From contig JABCZL010000017.1 in assembly GCA_013289685.1 (NCBI GenBank), positions 1-64,000 on the forward strand: a stretch of 64,000 nucleotides of DNA, in the 5' to 3' direction. Shown one piece after another: positions 46,293 through 54,089 of this stretch (positions are counted from its first letter, which is position 1; every line of letters begins with the position of its first letter). The position numbers and the translations under genes were made by a program. This DNA is from Acidobacteriota bacterium (GTDB lineage Bacteria > Acidobacteriota > Terriglobia > Terriglobales > Acidobacteriaceae). Below the pieces are notes generated by a model that saw only the letters and a list, made by a program, of their open reading frames with translations, had not been told where the DNA came from and did no database searches.

Positions 46293-49052
46293 ATGAGTGA
46301 AGGGCAAGAACCGACCAAGCCGTTTGTGGTAGCAGCTCCGAAAGTAAAAGGGGGAGCGCCGCGAATATACTACCAGTGCACCAAGCATGTTTCTCATGCG
46401 TGGTCGTCGGACGACATGGAGACCGCGTATTGCTATCGGTGCAAGAAGACCCGGATGGAGTTATTGATTCCGGCGCCCACGATTGAAGAGGCCAGTAACG
46501 TAATCGATGATCTGGTAAAGGAAGCGCAGGGCGATCCGTGTCCGATCCATGTAAGGAATGTAGATGGATTTCCAGAACAGAAAGAGTTGGTGGAATCCGC
46601 GAGAAAACGAAAGATGGTGCGAGCGGGAAGACGTGGAGGGAAGACCACGAGTGCGGCGACTTTGACCGTGAATCACTTTGCCAAAGGGGGAAGGGTTTTG
46701 TATGCGGTGCCGGTGGTTGACCAACTGGAGAAGTGGTGGAAAGAAGTTTTATGGAGTCTGCGGGAACTGATCAATGCCGGGAGGGTATACAAGAACGAGA
46801 CCGAGCACGTGATTGAGTTCCGGGGGACCGACAACCGGATCAAGGGGAAGACGGCGTGGAATGCCGATACGCTCAGAGGTGACTGGTGCACGCTACTGGT
46901 TTTGGACGAATACCAGCTGATGGATGAGACGGCGTGGACCGAAGTGGGTCAGCCGATGATGATTGACAAAGACGGAGATGCGGTCTTGATTTACACGCCG
47001 CCGAGTTTAAGTTCGCGGTCGATCAGCAAAGCCGTGGACAAGCAGCATGCGTCCAAGATGTTCAAGCGGTGCTCGGCCGATCCGGAATGGCTGTGTTTGC
47101 ATTTTTCATCGAGGGCCAATCCGTTTCTGTCCAAAGAGGGAATCGATCGGGCCGAACGCAATATGAGCAAGCTCGCGTTCATCCAGGAGATTGAAGCCGT
47201 GGATACCGACGAAGTGCCGAATGCGTTGTGGACCAGAAAAGTGTTGGACGATTCCCGGGTGCTCGCGCCAACGGAATGGGACCGCAAAGAACGGAAGTTT
47301 GTGATACCGCCAGCGCTGAGGGCGAAATATCCGGAGGCGCCGGATGCGCCGGTATTTCCTGGCGGTTATCGCAGGATCGTGGTGGCCATTGACCCTTCGG
47401 GATCGACAACCACGGAAGTGGGGATTGTGGCGGCAGGAGAAGCGTTTGACGGTGAGTATTACATCCTGTTTGACGAATCGATGTTTGCGTCACGGCCAAA
47501 AGCGTGGGCGGGCCAATCGATCAGGCTTTATGAAAAATGCGGCGCTGACCGGATCGTGGCCGAACGGAACTTTGGCGGCGACATGGTGGAAGAGACCTTG
47601 AAGACCGTGGATGAGAATATTCCGTATAAAGACATTGTCTCGAGCCGCGGTAAGCTCGTTAGGGCCGAACCGGTGAGCTCGCTGTTTGAGCATAACCGCG
47701 CGCACATGGTTGGCGAGTTTCCGGAACTTGAAGATGAACTCGTGAGCTACACGGGAATGCCAGGTGAGCGCAGTCCTAATCGCCTGGACGCTTGCTTTGT
47801 AAAAGGCACGAAGGTGTTGACCAGGCGCGGGAACATCCCCATCGAAGCCGTTCGAGTTGGTGACTTTGCTTGGACGCGCCAAGGCTGGAAGCGAATCCTC
47901 AAAGCTGGAATCACATCAGCGCGAGCGCCGGTGACAACGCTCCAGTTAAGTGATCGTTCGATTACCGGAACAAGCTCTCACCCTATTTGGGCTATAGGCA
48001 AGGGATTCACAGCTATGGACGCATTGGTTTGTGGTGATACAATGCTGACGTGCCAAAGCGACAGCCGCAGCAAACTAAAGAGCGGCCCGAAACCATCTAT
48101 TTTCAAGGCATTCCGTACCACAGATATCCGGACAGCAAGCGCCGCAATCAACGCGTTTATTATACAGGCAGTAAGAATGGCCGAACTGTTATGTTGCACC
48201 AAGCCATCTGGGAATATCATCGTGGGCCGATTCCGAAAGGCTATCACGTACATCACGTCGACGATGACCCACTCCACAATGAGATTTCAAATTATGAATG
48301 CTTATCCCCGGCCGCGCACAACTCAAAGCTTCGGGGCAAATCCAGCGATCGGAGGCGACGCCATTTGGCAGACGTTCGACCGCTTGCATCGGAATGGCAC
48401 TCCAGTCCGGAAGGAATCGCTTGGCACCGCAACCACGGTAAACGCACTTGGCGTGGCCGCAAGCCGCAGCCAAAAGGGAAATGTTTGTCGTGCAATGAGC
48501 CCATCAAAGGATTCAAAGATAAACGCTTCTGCAGCCGAGCCTGCATGCAGACAGCCTATAGAAAAAACCACACATATCAGTGTTTGGTCTTGTGCCCCAT
48601 TTGCGGCAATCCGTTCTGGCAAAGCAAATATCGGCCACGACCGAAGTTTTGCTCCCGTCTATGTGCTTGGGAAGCACGACGCAGGGAGCGCACCGGTTTA
48701 CAATTTGGAAGTTGAGGACGCACACGAATATTTCGCCAACGGGATCCTTGTTCACAACTGCGTGTTCGCGATCATGGAGCTGTTAGGGCCCGGTGCGCTC
48801 AGCCTGGTCGAACTGTACAAGCAGGGTGGAATGGAGAAATACATGCTGCCCAAAACAACTGCCGCGACGTCCTTGGCCAGTGTGGCCACAAACAGCAAAA
48901 CTCCAAAATGTCCGCAGTGCCATCAGATTACGCTGCAAAATAACGTGGCCGGCCAAATCCGCTGCGGACATTGCGGATTCCAGCGGCCGATACCAGGGCA
49001 GCCCAACGTGCAGCCGATTGGCGGCCGGCGCGCGATCGATCTCCGCAAGTAA
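46293..49052 (+). CDS. Large terminase subunit with intein
   Basis: The 919-residue precursor starts MSEGQEPTKPF. An N-terminal zinc knuckle (CYRCKK), Walker A VRAGRRGGKTT, Walker B LLVLDEYQ, nuclease motifs AIDPSG and AERNFGG, and a C-terminal zinc ribbon (CPQC, CGHCG) mark the packaging ATPase-nuclease. An intein (residues 501-822) lies in nuclease motif III: PNRLDA joins CVFAIMEL after splicing. The mature protein would be 597 residues. It is on the plus strand, unlike the portal and capsid genes. Confidence 0.9.
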   Translation: MSEGQEPTKPFVVAAPKVKGGAPRIYYQCTKHVSHAWSSDDMETAYCYRCKKTRMELLIPAPTIEEASNVIDDLVKEAQGDPCPIHVRNVDGFPEQKELVESARKRKMVRAGRRGGKTTSAATLTVNHFAKGGRVLYAVPVVDQLEKWWKEVLWSLRELINAGRVYKNETEHVIEFRGTDNRIKGKTAWNADTLRGDWCTLLVLDEYQLMDETAWTEVGQPMMIDKDGDAVLIYTPPSLSSRSISKAVDKQHASKMFKRCSADPEWLCLHFSSRANPFLSKEGIDRAERNMSKLAFIQEIEAVDTDEVPNALWTRKVLDDSRVLAPTEWDRKERKFVIPPALRAKYPEAPDAPVFPGGYRRIVVAIDPSGSTTTEVGIVAAGEAFDGEYYILFDESMFASRPKAWAGQSIRLYEKCGADRIVAERNFGGDMVEETLKTVDENIPYKDIVSSRGKLVRAEPVSSLFEHNRAHMVGEFPELEDELVSYTGMPGERSPNRLDACFVKGTKVLTRRGNIPIEAVRVGDFAWTRQGWKRILKAGITSARAPVTTLQLSDRSITGTSSHPIWAIGKGFTAMDALVCGDTMLTCQSDSRSKLKSGPKPSIFKAFRTTDIRTASAAINAFIIQAVRMAELLCCTKPSGNIIVGRFRKAITYITSTMTHSTMRFQIMNAYPRPRTTQSFGANPAIGGDAIWQTFDRLHRNGTPVRKESLGTATTVNALGVAASRSQKGNVCRAMSPSKDSKINASAAEPACRQPIEKTTHISVWSCAPFAAIRSGKANIGHDRSFAPVYVLGKHDAGSAPVYNLEVEDAHEYFANGILVHNCVFAIMELLGPGALSLVELYKQGGMEKYMLPKTTAATSLASVATNSKTPKCPQCHQITLQNNVAGQIRCGHCGFQRPIPGQPNVQPIGGRRAIDLRK
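47793..48758 (+). other. Intein in the large terminase, HNH nested in another frame
   Basis: The 322-codon element begins CFVKGTKVLTRRG (block A), has TGTSSHPIW (block B) and ends VYNLEVEDAHEYFANGILVH-N before Cys, a canonical intein end. In-frame residues between the blocks are low-complexity and contain no endonuclease. Instead an HNH gene occupies the same DNA in another frame. Confidence 0.85.
48050..48715 (+). CDS. HNH endonuclease overprinted on the terminase intein
   Basis: The 221-residue, GTG-started product has YHVHHVDDDPLHNEISNYEC, a clear HNH_3 core, and two C-terminal zinc fingers (CLSC...FCSRAC and CPIC...FCSRLC). It lies entirely inside the intein in a frame shifted from the terminase, while the terminase frame stays open for about 220 codons. 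Separate translation or two compensating frameshifts are the options. Confidence 0.8.
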   Translation: MPKRQPQQTKERPETIYFQGIPYHRYPDSKRRNQRVYYTGSKNGRTVMLHQAIWEYHRGPIPKGYHVHHVDDDPLHNEISNYECLSPAAHNSKLRGKSSDRRRRHLADVRPLASEWHSSPEGIAWHRNHGKRTWRGRKPQPKGKCLSCNEPIKGFKDKRFCSRACMQTAYRKNHTYQCLVLCPICGNPFWQSKYRPRPKFCSRLCAWEARRRERTGLQFGS

Positions 49053-49059
49053 GCGTTTA
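49050..49059. promoter_or_regulatory. Operator-like decamer TAAGCGTTTA
   Basis: Exact copy that overlaps the terminase stop. Downstream TTTACC, 17 bases, TATGGT could be a plus-strand promoter for the genes from 49093. Confidence 0.5.
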
Positions 49060-49092
49060 CCCACACTTCAGTTTGTGCTATGGTCTGCGGCC

Positions 49093-49344
49093 ATGAGGAA
49101 AGCATTGCCTGGCAAAACCAGGAAAGAGGCCAAGCGTAACACTTATGCGCTAGTAGATGATCCCGACGCGCTATATTTTTCGTTGTGCGTTACAGAAGGC
49201 ATGGAGACGCGAATCATCATCACCAGACCGGCGAAAGCAAAGCAGTTCGGCGGGGTCAACATGACCATCTCGGAGTTCTGGCGCATGCTGGAAAAGCATT
49301 TACAGAACCAAAGGAGAAAACATGAAAGAAAAGTCCTCCAGTGA
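49093..49344 (+). CDS. 83-residue basic protein
   Basis: The product starts MRKALPGKTRKEAKR, has FSLCVTEGMETRIIITRPAK in the middle and a helical basic end. It may bind nucleic acid. First gene after the terminase. Confidence 0.55.
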   Translation: MRKALPGKTRKEAKRNTYALVDDPDALYFSLCVTEGMETRIIITRPAKAKQFGGVNMTISEFWRMLEKHLQNQRRKHERKVLQ

Positions 49345-49456
49345 AAAAGTGCGCCAGGACGTGTGCGAACAGAGCGGCCATAGCCTCACGTCGTTCGAGG
49401 GCAAAATCGTTTGCGAGATCCGCGGCGACGGCATCAAGCTCAGCCAAGTCGCATGA
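49322..49456 (+). CDS. 44-residue small protein
   Basis: AAAGGAG five bases before the ATG supports MKEKSSSEKVRQD. It overlaps the previous gene by 23 bases and the next by four. Found by eye. Confidence 0.55.
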   Translation: MKEKSSSEKVRQDVCEQSGHSLTSFEGKIVCEIRGDGIKLSQVA

Positions 49457-49617
49457 ACTGGTTTCACCGGCACGGGCCTTGGGAAGTGGTCGGCGCGTCG
49501 TGCGACGAGATGACGCACTACATCTGCGGCGAACACTACAAGGTTTTCGCCGTCGCCGTTGACTTCGCACTGATCTGGGGCTTTGTACGGGCCTATATGT
49601 TTCTGAGGAGCCTGTGA
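49453..49617 (+). CDS. 54-residue small protein with aromatic end
   Basis: MNWFHRHGPWEVVGA leads to a hydrophobic C-terminal half (FAVAVDFALIWGFVRAY), a possible membrane segment. ATGA coupled to the previous gene. Confidence 0.55.
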   Translation: MNWFHRHGPWEVVGASCDEMTHYICGEHYKVFAVAVDFALIWGFVRAYMFLRSL

Positions 49618-49618
49618 G

Positions 49619-49984
49619 ATGTGTCTCGATGAAGTGTTCAGCAGTAGGCCAAAGGCTGCGGGATATGGTTGGAAGGTATACGAATTATCGGGCCGAGCAC
49701 TCACGGGCATTTACATGGAGTATTCGGCAGCCGAAGGGGAGTGGCTAAAAGCCCCTGATACAAACGATCCAGACGTTGGGTTTCACATATACAAATCCAA
49801 ACGGTGTGCTGAAAAGTTCTTGAAGTATTCGCGCATACATGCTCGCGGTGATCGCTTCGCCATAGTTCGTGTGCGGTACAGAAAAGCTCACGCTCACGGC
49901 AGGGGTGACGGAGGATTCAGTAATGCCGTCGTTGTGGTAGCGAAAGAAATGTTCATCTACCCACGGAAGAAGGCTGGTCAATGA
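49619..49984 (+). CDS. 121-residue hypothetical protein
   Basis: The product begins MCLDEVFSSRPKAAG and is mixed in fold with many Lys and Tyr. It starts one base after the previous stop. Function unknown. Confidence 0.55.
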   Translation: MCLDEVFSSRPKAAGYGWKVYELSGRALTGIYMEYSAAEGEWLKAPDTNDPDVGFHIYKSKRCAEKFLKYSRIHARGDRFAIVRVRYRKAHAHGRGDGGFSNAVVVVAKEMFIYPRKKAGQ

Positions 49985-50175
49985 CCCTCTGTGTCCCATG
50001 CCTGGAACGCGCCAACCGCGAGCGGGAGGCTTATCGCATCGTGGACGGCACTCCCATGTGCCGGCCGTGCTTCACGGGCAGCGGAGAATTCGACAAAGAG
50101 GCTAACTCGGAGTCACGGCGCATGGGCTGGTCGCACAGAGACTATACCCACAGGTCGGCGAGGGAACTCAAGTGA
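49981..50175 (+). CDS. 64-residue zinc-finger protein
   Basis: CVPC and CRPC pairs around a helical middle make a small zinc finger. ATGA overlap with the previous gene. Confidence 0.6.
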   Translation: MTLCVPCLERANREREAYRIVDGTPMCRPCFTGSGEFDKEANSESRRMGWSHRDYTHRSARELK

Positions 50176-50342
50176 CCGACTGGTTCTGCTTGGATTGCCG
50201 CTTCCCGACGCAGCTAAACAAGCACGGCTATTGCGCCCGCTGCGGCAGTGACGGAGTAGCTCCGCCAACCGTGCGTACCAAGACCGAGGCAGAGTACGAA
50301 GTGGAGTTGCTGGAGCGGCTGTATGAGAGGAGCGAGGGATGA
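50172..50342 (+). CDS. 56-residue zinc-ribbon protein, GTG start
   Basis: GTGA overlap gives MTDWFCLDCRFPTQ and a CARCG pair, then a charged helical end. Found by eye. The following frame opens directly after its stop. Confidence 0.6.
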   Translation: MTDWFCLDCRFPTQLNKHGYCARCGSDGVAPPTVRTKTEAEYEVELLERLYERSEG

Positions 50343-50420
50343 GTTTCGATTCTTTGCTTTTACACCACCAAGTTCCAGGGGCGCGAGGCTTTCACGGATG
50401 GCCACATTATCTGCGTAGGG

Positions 50421-50735
50421 ATGGCTCCGAAGGACACTTACGGCGAGAAGAAGGTAACCCAAGCCATCCTAGACTTAATCCCAAAGAAGCTGCACCCAGC
50501 ACTTCGCGGCAAGCGGGGTAGGTCAAGTTCAGGACTCGACTGCATTGACTTTGAACCTAGCTGCCGAGTCCAAAAGTGGTACGTCGAGTTCATCGAGACG
50601 AAATATACAAAGCCGCGATTCTTTGTCGGCAACCCCCTTGGGAAGGACTGGAAAGAGCGCGTCTTAATTGCCAAAGAGGGGCGCCATATTGTGGCACTCG
50701 TAGCGCCGGTTCATATGTGGGGAGAGCTTACATAG
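50421..50735 (+). CDS. Hypothetical protein, start unclear
   Basis: The first ATG gives 104 residues (MAPKDTYGEKKVT), but the same frame upstream to the previous stop at 50342 reads like protein (CFYTTKFQGREAFTDGH) with no ATG, GTG or TTG. The real start may be a rarer codon or a read-through of the preceding stop. Function unknown. Confidence 0.5.
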   Translation: MAPKDTYGEKKVTQAILDLIPKKLHPALRGKRGRSSSGLDCIDFEPSCRVQKWYVEFIETKYTKPRFFVGNPLGKDWKERVLIAKEGRHIVALVAPVHMWGELT

Positions 50736-50972
50736 ATGGGTCGCGTCTGTTCGCGTGCGGGGTGTGGAACCATATTACTAACGCCTAACGGCTCGACGGA
50801 CTGGAAGAAGCGCTTCTGCTCGAAGGAATGCAAAACTTTGGATCTGCGCGAGAAGATGCGGGATAAGAGACGGCTGGCCAAGGATGCTTTGCAGGATGCA
50901 CTTGTTTCGCGTAACAAAGCACGCGCAGCCACGGACGAGACAGAGGTAGGGGAGATGGCCAAGGGTGACTAG
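50736..50972 (+). CDS. 78-residue zinc-finger protein
   Basis: CSRAGCG and FCSKEC form a zinc finger in the first 32 residues, followed by a charged helix. Directly abuts the previous gene. Confidence 0.6.
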   Translation: MGRVCSRAGCGTILLTPNGSTDWKKRFCSKECKTLDLREKMRDKRRLAKDALQDALVSRNKARAATDETEVGEMAKGD

Positions 50973-50977
50973 GTCCG

Positions 50978-51154
50978 ATGAAGCGTCTACCAACGTATGT
51001 GTGGGTCTGTGAAGGCTGCGGAATGTGGCGGGATTGGGGAAGCGATACCGTATTCAATACGCAAGAACCCTATCTGGTGTGCCCAGAGTGCAAAAAGGTT
51101 ACTAAGCACTCTCAGTTCGATGGCGATGGCAATAAAAGCCGAGATCAAGGGTGA
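50978..51154 (+). CDS. 58-residue zinc-ribbon protein
   Basis: MKRLPTYVWVCEGCGMW and CPEC form a zinc ribbon. It overlaps the next GTG by four bases. Found by eye. Confidence 0.6.
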   Translation: MKRLPTYVWVCEGCGMWRDWGSDTVFNTQEPYLVCPECKKVTKHSQFDGDGNKSRDQG

Positions 51155-51417
51155 CTAGGCCCGACTTCGTAGCTGTTTACCCCGGTCAGTGCGGCAAGTT
51201 GGCAATGTGTCGAATGGAAGCTCAAGGACAATGGTTTCGGATGCAGATGCTTATGTGTGAATCAGGAAGGTACGGCTACCTCTGTTCCCAAGACGGCTCT
51301 CCGCTACGGAGCGAGCTTGCCGCACGAGCGTGCGGACTCGACCTCTCTACTTATGAGCTAGGACTGGCAGAGCTAACCGAGGCTCGAGCGGGAAGCTCGC
51401 CGGGAAGCATTGCGTGA
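51151..51417 (+). CDS. 88-residue hypothetical protein
   Basis: A GTG start in a GTGA overlap gives MTRPDFVAVYPGQCG. The last part resembles a helical winged domain (LRSELAARACGLDLSTYE). Function unknown. Confidence 0.5.
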   Translation: MTRPDFVAVYPGQCGKLAMCRMEAQGQWFRMQMLMCESGRYGYLCSQDGSPLRSELAARACGLDLSTYELGLAELTEARAGSSPGSIA

Positions 51418-51523
51418 TCTGGCCTCAGCTTTGAAGAAAGTGTGTCCTGAAGTAATCCCGGCGATTATTTCCGCAACGCATCCGGAAGAGGAGTTTCTGG
51501 CGTTCTTGCGGAGCGAGTCATGA
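51410..51523 (+). CDS. 37-residue small ORF, TTG start
   Basis: A TTG gives MRDLASALKKVCPEV and ends in a TCATGA overlap with the next gene. Weak GGGAA precedes it. Coding nature uncertain. Confidence 0.35.
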   Translation: MRDLASALKKVCPEVIPAIISATHPEEEFLAFLRSES

Positions 51524-51897
51524 GCGCCTGCATTTTTTTGTTTCTTCTGACCTGTCCGCGGTTTCACGCAGAGAGTACGCTTTTGATTGTGCAGGCCAGT
51601 GTGATGGCGGCCGATGGCGCCACGACCAGATCGATTGATGCTCAGTTAAGACGGAATGGCGTGCCACCGCCTTACGAACATAATCCAGTGGCTCGAGCCG
51701 TGTTGGGTGACTATCCAACGTGGCCGCGGATGATCGGTGCCGGCTATGCGGAGCTGACACTTGAAAGTCTGGCAATATCGGAACTAGCCAGATCCAGGCA
51801 TAAGGTCGTGCGCGGATTAAGATGGTTTGTTCCAACAGTGGGAATCGCGGGCCATGCCTTCGCCCTTGGCGTCACGATTGGAGGAGCTGGCCAATGA
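51520..51897 (+). CDS. Membrane protein with signal-like start
   Basis: The 125-residue protein begins MSACIFLFLLTCPRF and has a hydrophobic C-terminus (GIAGHAFALGVTIGG). SVMAADGATTRSIDAQL is a recurring motif of phage membrane proteins of unknown role. Four-base overlaps on both sides. Confidence 0.55.
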   Translation: MSACIFLFLLTCPRFHAESTLLIVQASVMAADGATTRSIDAQLRRNGVPPPYEHNPVARAVLGDYPTWPRMIGAGYAELTLESLAISELARSRHKVVRGLRWFVPTVGIAGHAFALGVTIGGAGQ

Positions 51898-51995
51898 ACT
51901 CCTGGCTCCTAGTCGGTTTTAGCCTTATCGGTTTGGTGATCCTGTTTGGCCTGGGCTGGTGGGGAGATGGACCGCCATGGAAACGGTGGAAATAA
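51894..51995 (+). CDS. 33-residue membrane peptide
   Basis: MNSWLLVGFSLIGLVILFG is a single membrane helix followed by a short basic tail. It may be a small holin or regulator. Found by eye. Confidence 0.5.
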   Translation: MNSWLLVGFSLIGLVILFGLGWWGDGPPWKRWK

Positions 51996-52011
51996 ACTCA
52001 AGGAGGCAGCC

Positions 52012-52209
52012 ATGTCTGATCCGAAGCTAAGCATCTTCGACGCAACAACCGACAGTGCCGGGAATATAACGCTGACGCTTCGCATTGAAGCACAGCCAGA
52101 CACCACACTGACGCTCCAGTCTGAAGAAGAGTTCGTATCCGTAAAAAAGACAGATCTCCTCGCTTGGTCGAGCGCCTTGAAAGCTCTGCTCGATGAGATG
52201 GCCGGGTAA
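52012..52209 (+). CDS. 65-residue hypothetical protein
   Basis: AGGAGG five bases before the ATG supports MSDPKLSIFDATTD. The protein is acidic and beta-rich. Function unknown. Confidence 0.6.
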   Translation: MSDPKLSIFDATTDSAGNITLTLRIEAQPDTTLTLQSEEEFVSVKKTDLLAWSSALKALLDEMAG

Positions 52210-52419
52210 ATGAAAGTCGGTAAACGCGATTGGACCGATGGCTTCTGGAACGTTTTCCGATATCGCGAACTGAGCGAGCTGGCCATGCTTGAAAACAGAG
52301 CCGTGAAGATCGCCGCGAGAAACAATATCGAGCTGAATGAACTATGCCTGATTTCCTTCAGAGGCAGACGCTTCGTGCAGTGGTTTGGCGTCAACCGCTA
52401 TTTGCCGTGGCCGAAATGA
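52210..52419 (+). CDS. 69-residue basic protein
   Basis: MKVGKRDWTDGFWNVFRY starts immediately after the previous stop. Helical and basic; function unknown. Confidence 0.55.
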   Translation: MKVGKRDWTDGFWNVFRYRELSELAMLENRAVKIAARNNIELNELCLISFRGRRFVQWFGVNRYLPWPK

Positions 52420-52580
52420 ACCACGAAATGCGCAGACTCCAAAGAGCGAGCCGGCCGAGCGTTAAACGGTATCCCGGCAAGCGCAGAATCATCCGGATGC
52501 ACTGGAGCTGCGGCGTTCCGTTTTGTTCGCACCGGTTCAAGATCATGGCCTGGTTGCACCACTGGTGGGCGAGCCGATGA
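52416..52580 (+). CDS. 54-residue basic small protein
   Basis: MNHEMRRLQRASRPSV is Arg-rich with SCGVPFCSHRF in the middle, possibly a half zinc site. ATGA coupled on both sides. Confidence 0.5.
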   Translation: MNHEMRRLQRASRPSVKRYPGKRRIIRMHWSCGVPFCSHRFKIMAWLHHWWASR

Positions 52581-52858
52581 ATCAGTATGGCGCAATCTGG
52601 ATTAAGCAACGGTCCGTCTTTTGCACGGACTCAATGTGGGCGAGCCGTGATGAACATCATCGCTGCGCCGGCAGATTTCGGGCGAAAGGCCAAGAACCTT
52701 CAGGGCAGAATCCAACGACGATGGCGGTATGCGATTGTCCGTGTCACGATGCACAGCGCAAAAACGAACTCCAAGATAATCTGGATCGTTGGGAGTGGCT
52801 AGTGGCACACAGGGCACCGCTCAATCGGTCGCCAGATCGGTGGATGGGCCTGAAGTGA
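52577..52858 (+). CDS. 93-residue hypothetical protein
   Basis: The protein starts MNQYGAIWIKQRSVF and has CDCPCHDAQRK in its second half, a likely metal site. Overlaps both neighbours by four bases. Confidence 0.55.
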   Translation: MNQYGAIWIKQRSVFCTDSMWASRDEHHRCAGRFRAKGQEPSGQNPTTMAVCDCPCHDAQRKNELQDNLDRWEWLVAHRAPLNRSPDRWMGLK

Positions 52859-53052
52859 ACTTTGAAGGGCTAATAGTAACAAATCGCATTATCAGGCCAA
52901 TAACAGGGAATCTGATCGCATTTTGGGCCCCAAATGAGCCTTTTGACGCGTTTTTAGGGGTAACGAATGTACGGAAGGGTAAACGAATCGGTGCATTTCA
53001 CCGCGCGCCAATGCGAACTCCTCACGCTTGTTGCCCGCGGCTGCGAGAATGA
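52855..53052 (+). CDS. Possible 65-residue ORF, GTG start
   Basis: A GTGA overlap gives MNFEGLIVTNRIIRP, but the frame runs 86 bases into the LuxR-type gene and the end looks like a shadow. The region may instead be a leader for that gene. Confidence 0.3.
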   Translation: MNFEGLIVTNRIIRPITGNLIAFWAPNEPFDAFLGVTNVRKGKRIGAFHRAPMRTPHACCPRLRE

Positions 53053-53338
53053 CGAGATCGCGAGCCGCTTGCATCTGAGCTACGGCACTGTCCAGTACCA
53101 TCTGCACGTGCTGCGCGCAAAACTAGGGCTGCCAAACTACTGCGAGAGGATTTTATTTATCGAGCTCACCCGAGAGCTTGGCTTTGCCGAGGAGCATTGG
53201 GACAGTGCGGAAAAGTTTACCGATGACAAACAGCTCGATTTTCGTCATCCTACAGAGAATGGAGGGCACAAAAATGAATCCGATGAATCCGCTCACGTTG
53301 CTGTCGCAAGTGGTGGGGTCAGTGAGATTGGGCCATGA
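52967..53338 (+). CDS. LuxR-type HTH regulator
   Basis: The 123-residue protein has a GerE-type HTH: FTARQCELLTLVARGCEN and IASRLHLSYGTVQYHLHVLR. The C-terminal tail is charged. It is the second such protein in the window and may regulate the plus-strand operon. AGGGGT lies upstream. Confidence 0.7.
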   Translation: MYGRVNESVHFTARQCELLTLVARGCENDEIASRLHLSYGTVQYHLHVLRAKLGLPNYCERILFIELTRELGFAEEHWDSAEKFTDDKQLDFRHPTENGGHKNESDESAHVAVASGGVSEIGP

Positions 53339-53543
53339 TCACTATGGATTCTTTGGGATCAATGGCCTGTTCGGCATCCTCATAGGGATAATCATATTCA
53401 TCGTGGTTGCCGTGATCCTGTGGAAGATTATGGAGATCGTCCTTCCCAAACTGGGCGTGGACGGTGGATGGATGCAGGTGATCAAACTGCTCATCATCCT
53501 GTTCCTGTTCCTGGCGTTCATGCACTTTGTCGGATTCTTCTGA
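53274..53543 (+). CDS. Two-helix membrane protein
   Basis: GGAGG precedes MNPMNPLTLLSQVVG; 89 residues with two strong membrane helices (GILIGIIIFIVVAVIL and VIKLLIILFLFLAF). It resembles small bacterial and phage inner-membrane proteins. A holin is possible. Confidence 0.6.
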   Translation: MNPMNPLTLLSQVVGSVRLGHDHYGFFGINGLFGILIGIIIFIVVAVILWKIMEIVLPKLGVDGGWMQVIKLLIILFLFLAFMHFVGFF

Positions 53544-53722
53544 GCAAACCTAAGCCAGTTTTGGTCGTGGCCGGAAACTGTGCGCAGTTTGAAACCTGGA
53601 AGCGTACCAGGCCAGGCGTGCAGGCGGTCTTTTTCAACGGCAAATCGTCGGTCTCCGGTGTCGAGTTTTCAGAGATTGCCAGAACCGGAGATTGGTGGTG
53701 TAGACCAGGTCGCCGCGCTTGA
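53540..53722 (+). CDS. 60-residue protein, CTG start
   Basis: A CTG overlapping the previous stop gives MSKPKPVLVVAGNCAQF and ETWKRTRPG. The sequence looks like a phage protein of Rossmann-like pattern. Start codon is unusual. Confidence 0.4.
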   Translation: MSKPKPVLVVAGNCAQFETWKRTRPGVQAVFFNGKSSVSGVEFSEIARTGDWWCRPGRRA

Positions 53723-54009
53723 GCGACCCGCCATCGTGCATATCGATGAAGAAGCTCAAGGAAAAACTCTGGCCTCTTCGACCCACTCCAGGTCCGGCCG
53801 TGTCCAATGTTGGCAATCGCCGCGAGCGTACCTGGCTCGTCTTGCGCACGCATCGATCCAAACACGAACCCAAAGGCGTTCCGCGCTATCACGTCTGGAT
53901 GGCCAGGTGGTGGGAACTGGAAGCCGAGCTGCGCATGAAACTATTCCGCAGCGCCGAGCGCAATGGCGGCCAACAAGCGATTCACGTTGTTCGCTACCGC
54001 GCGAACTAA
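53719..54009 (+). CDS. 96-residue basic protein
   Basis: A TTG overlapping the previous stop begins MSDPPSCIS; a later ATG (MKKLKEKLWPL) is possible. Trp/Arg-rich, possibly nucleic-acid binding. Last gene before a promoter. Confidence 0.45.
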   Translation: MSDPPSCISMKKLKEKLWPLRPTPGPAVSNVGNRRERTWLVLRTHRSKHEPKGVPRYHVWMARWWELEAELRMKLFRSAERNGGQQAIHVVRYRAN

Positions 54010-54016
54010 CGGGCTA

Positions 54017-54044
54017 TTGACACCTACCAGTTTGATGGTATCTT
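54017..54044 (+). promoter_or_regulatory. Promoter for the beta-helix gene
   Basis: TTGACA, 16 bases, TATCTT on the plus strand, about 245 bases upstream of the beta-helix gene. The intervening stretch holds one doubtful ORF. Confidence 0.5.
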
Positions 54045-54089
54045 CGCCGATGAATCCAGTACAAAAGGACCTAGATAACAGAGGAACAC

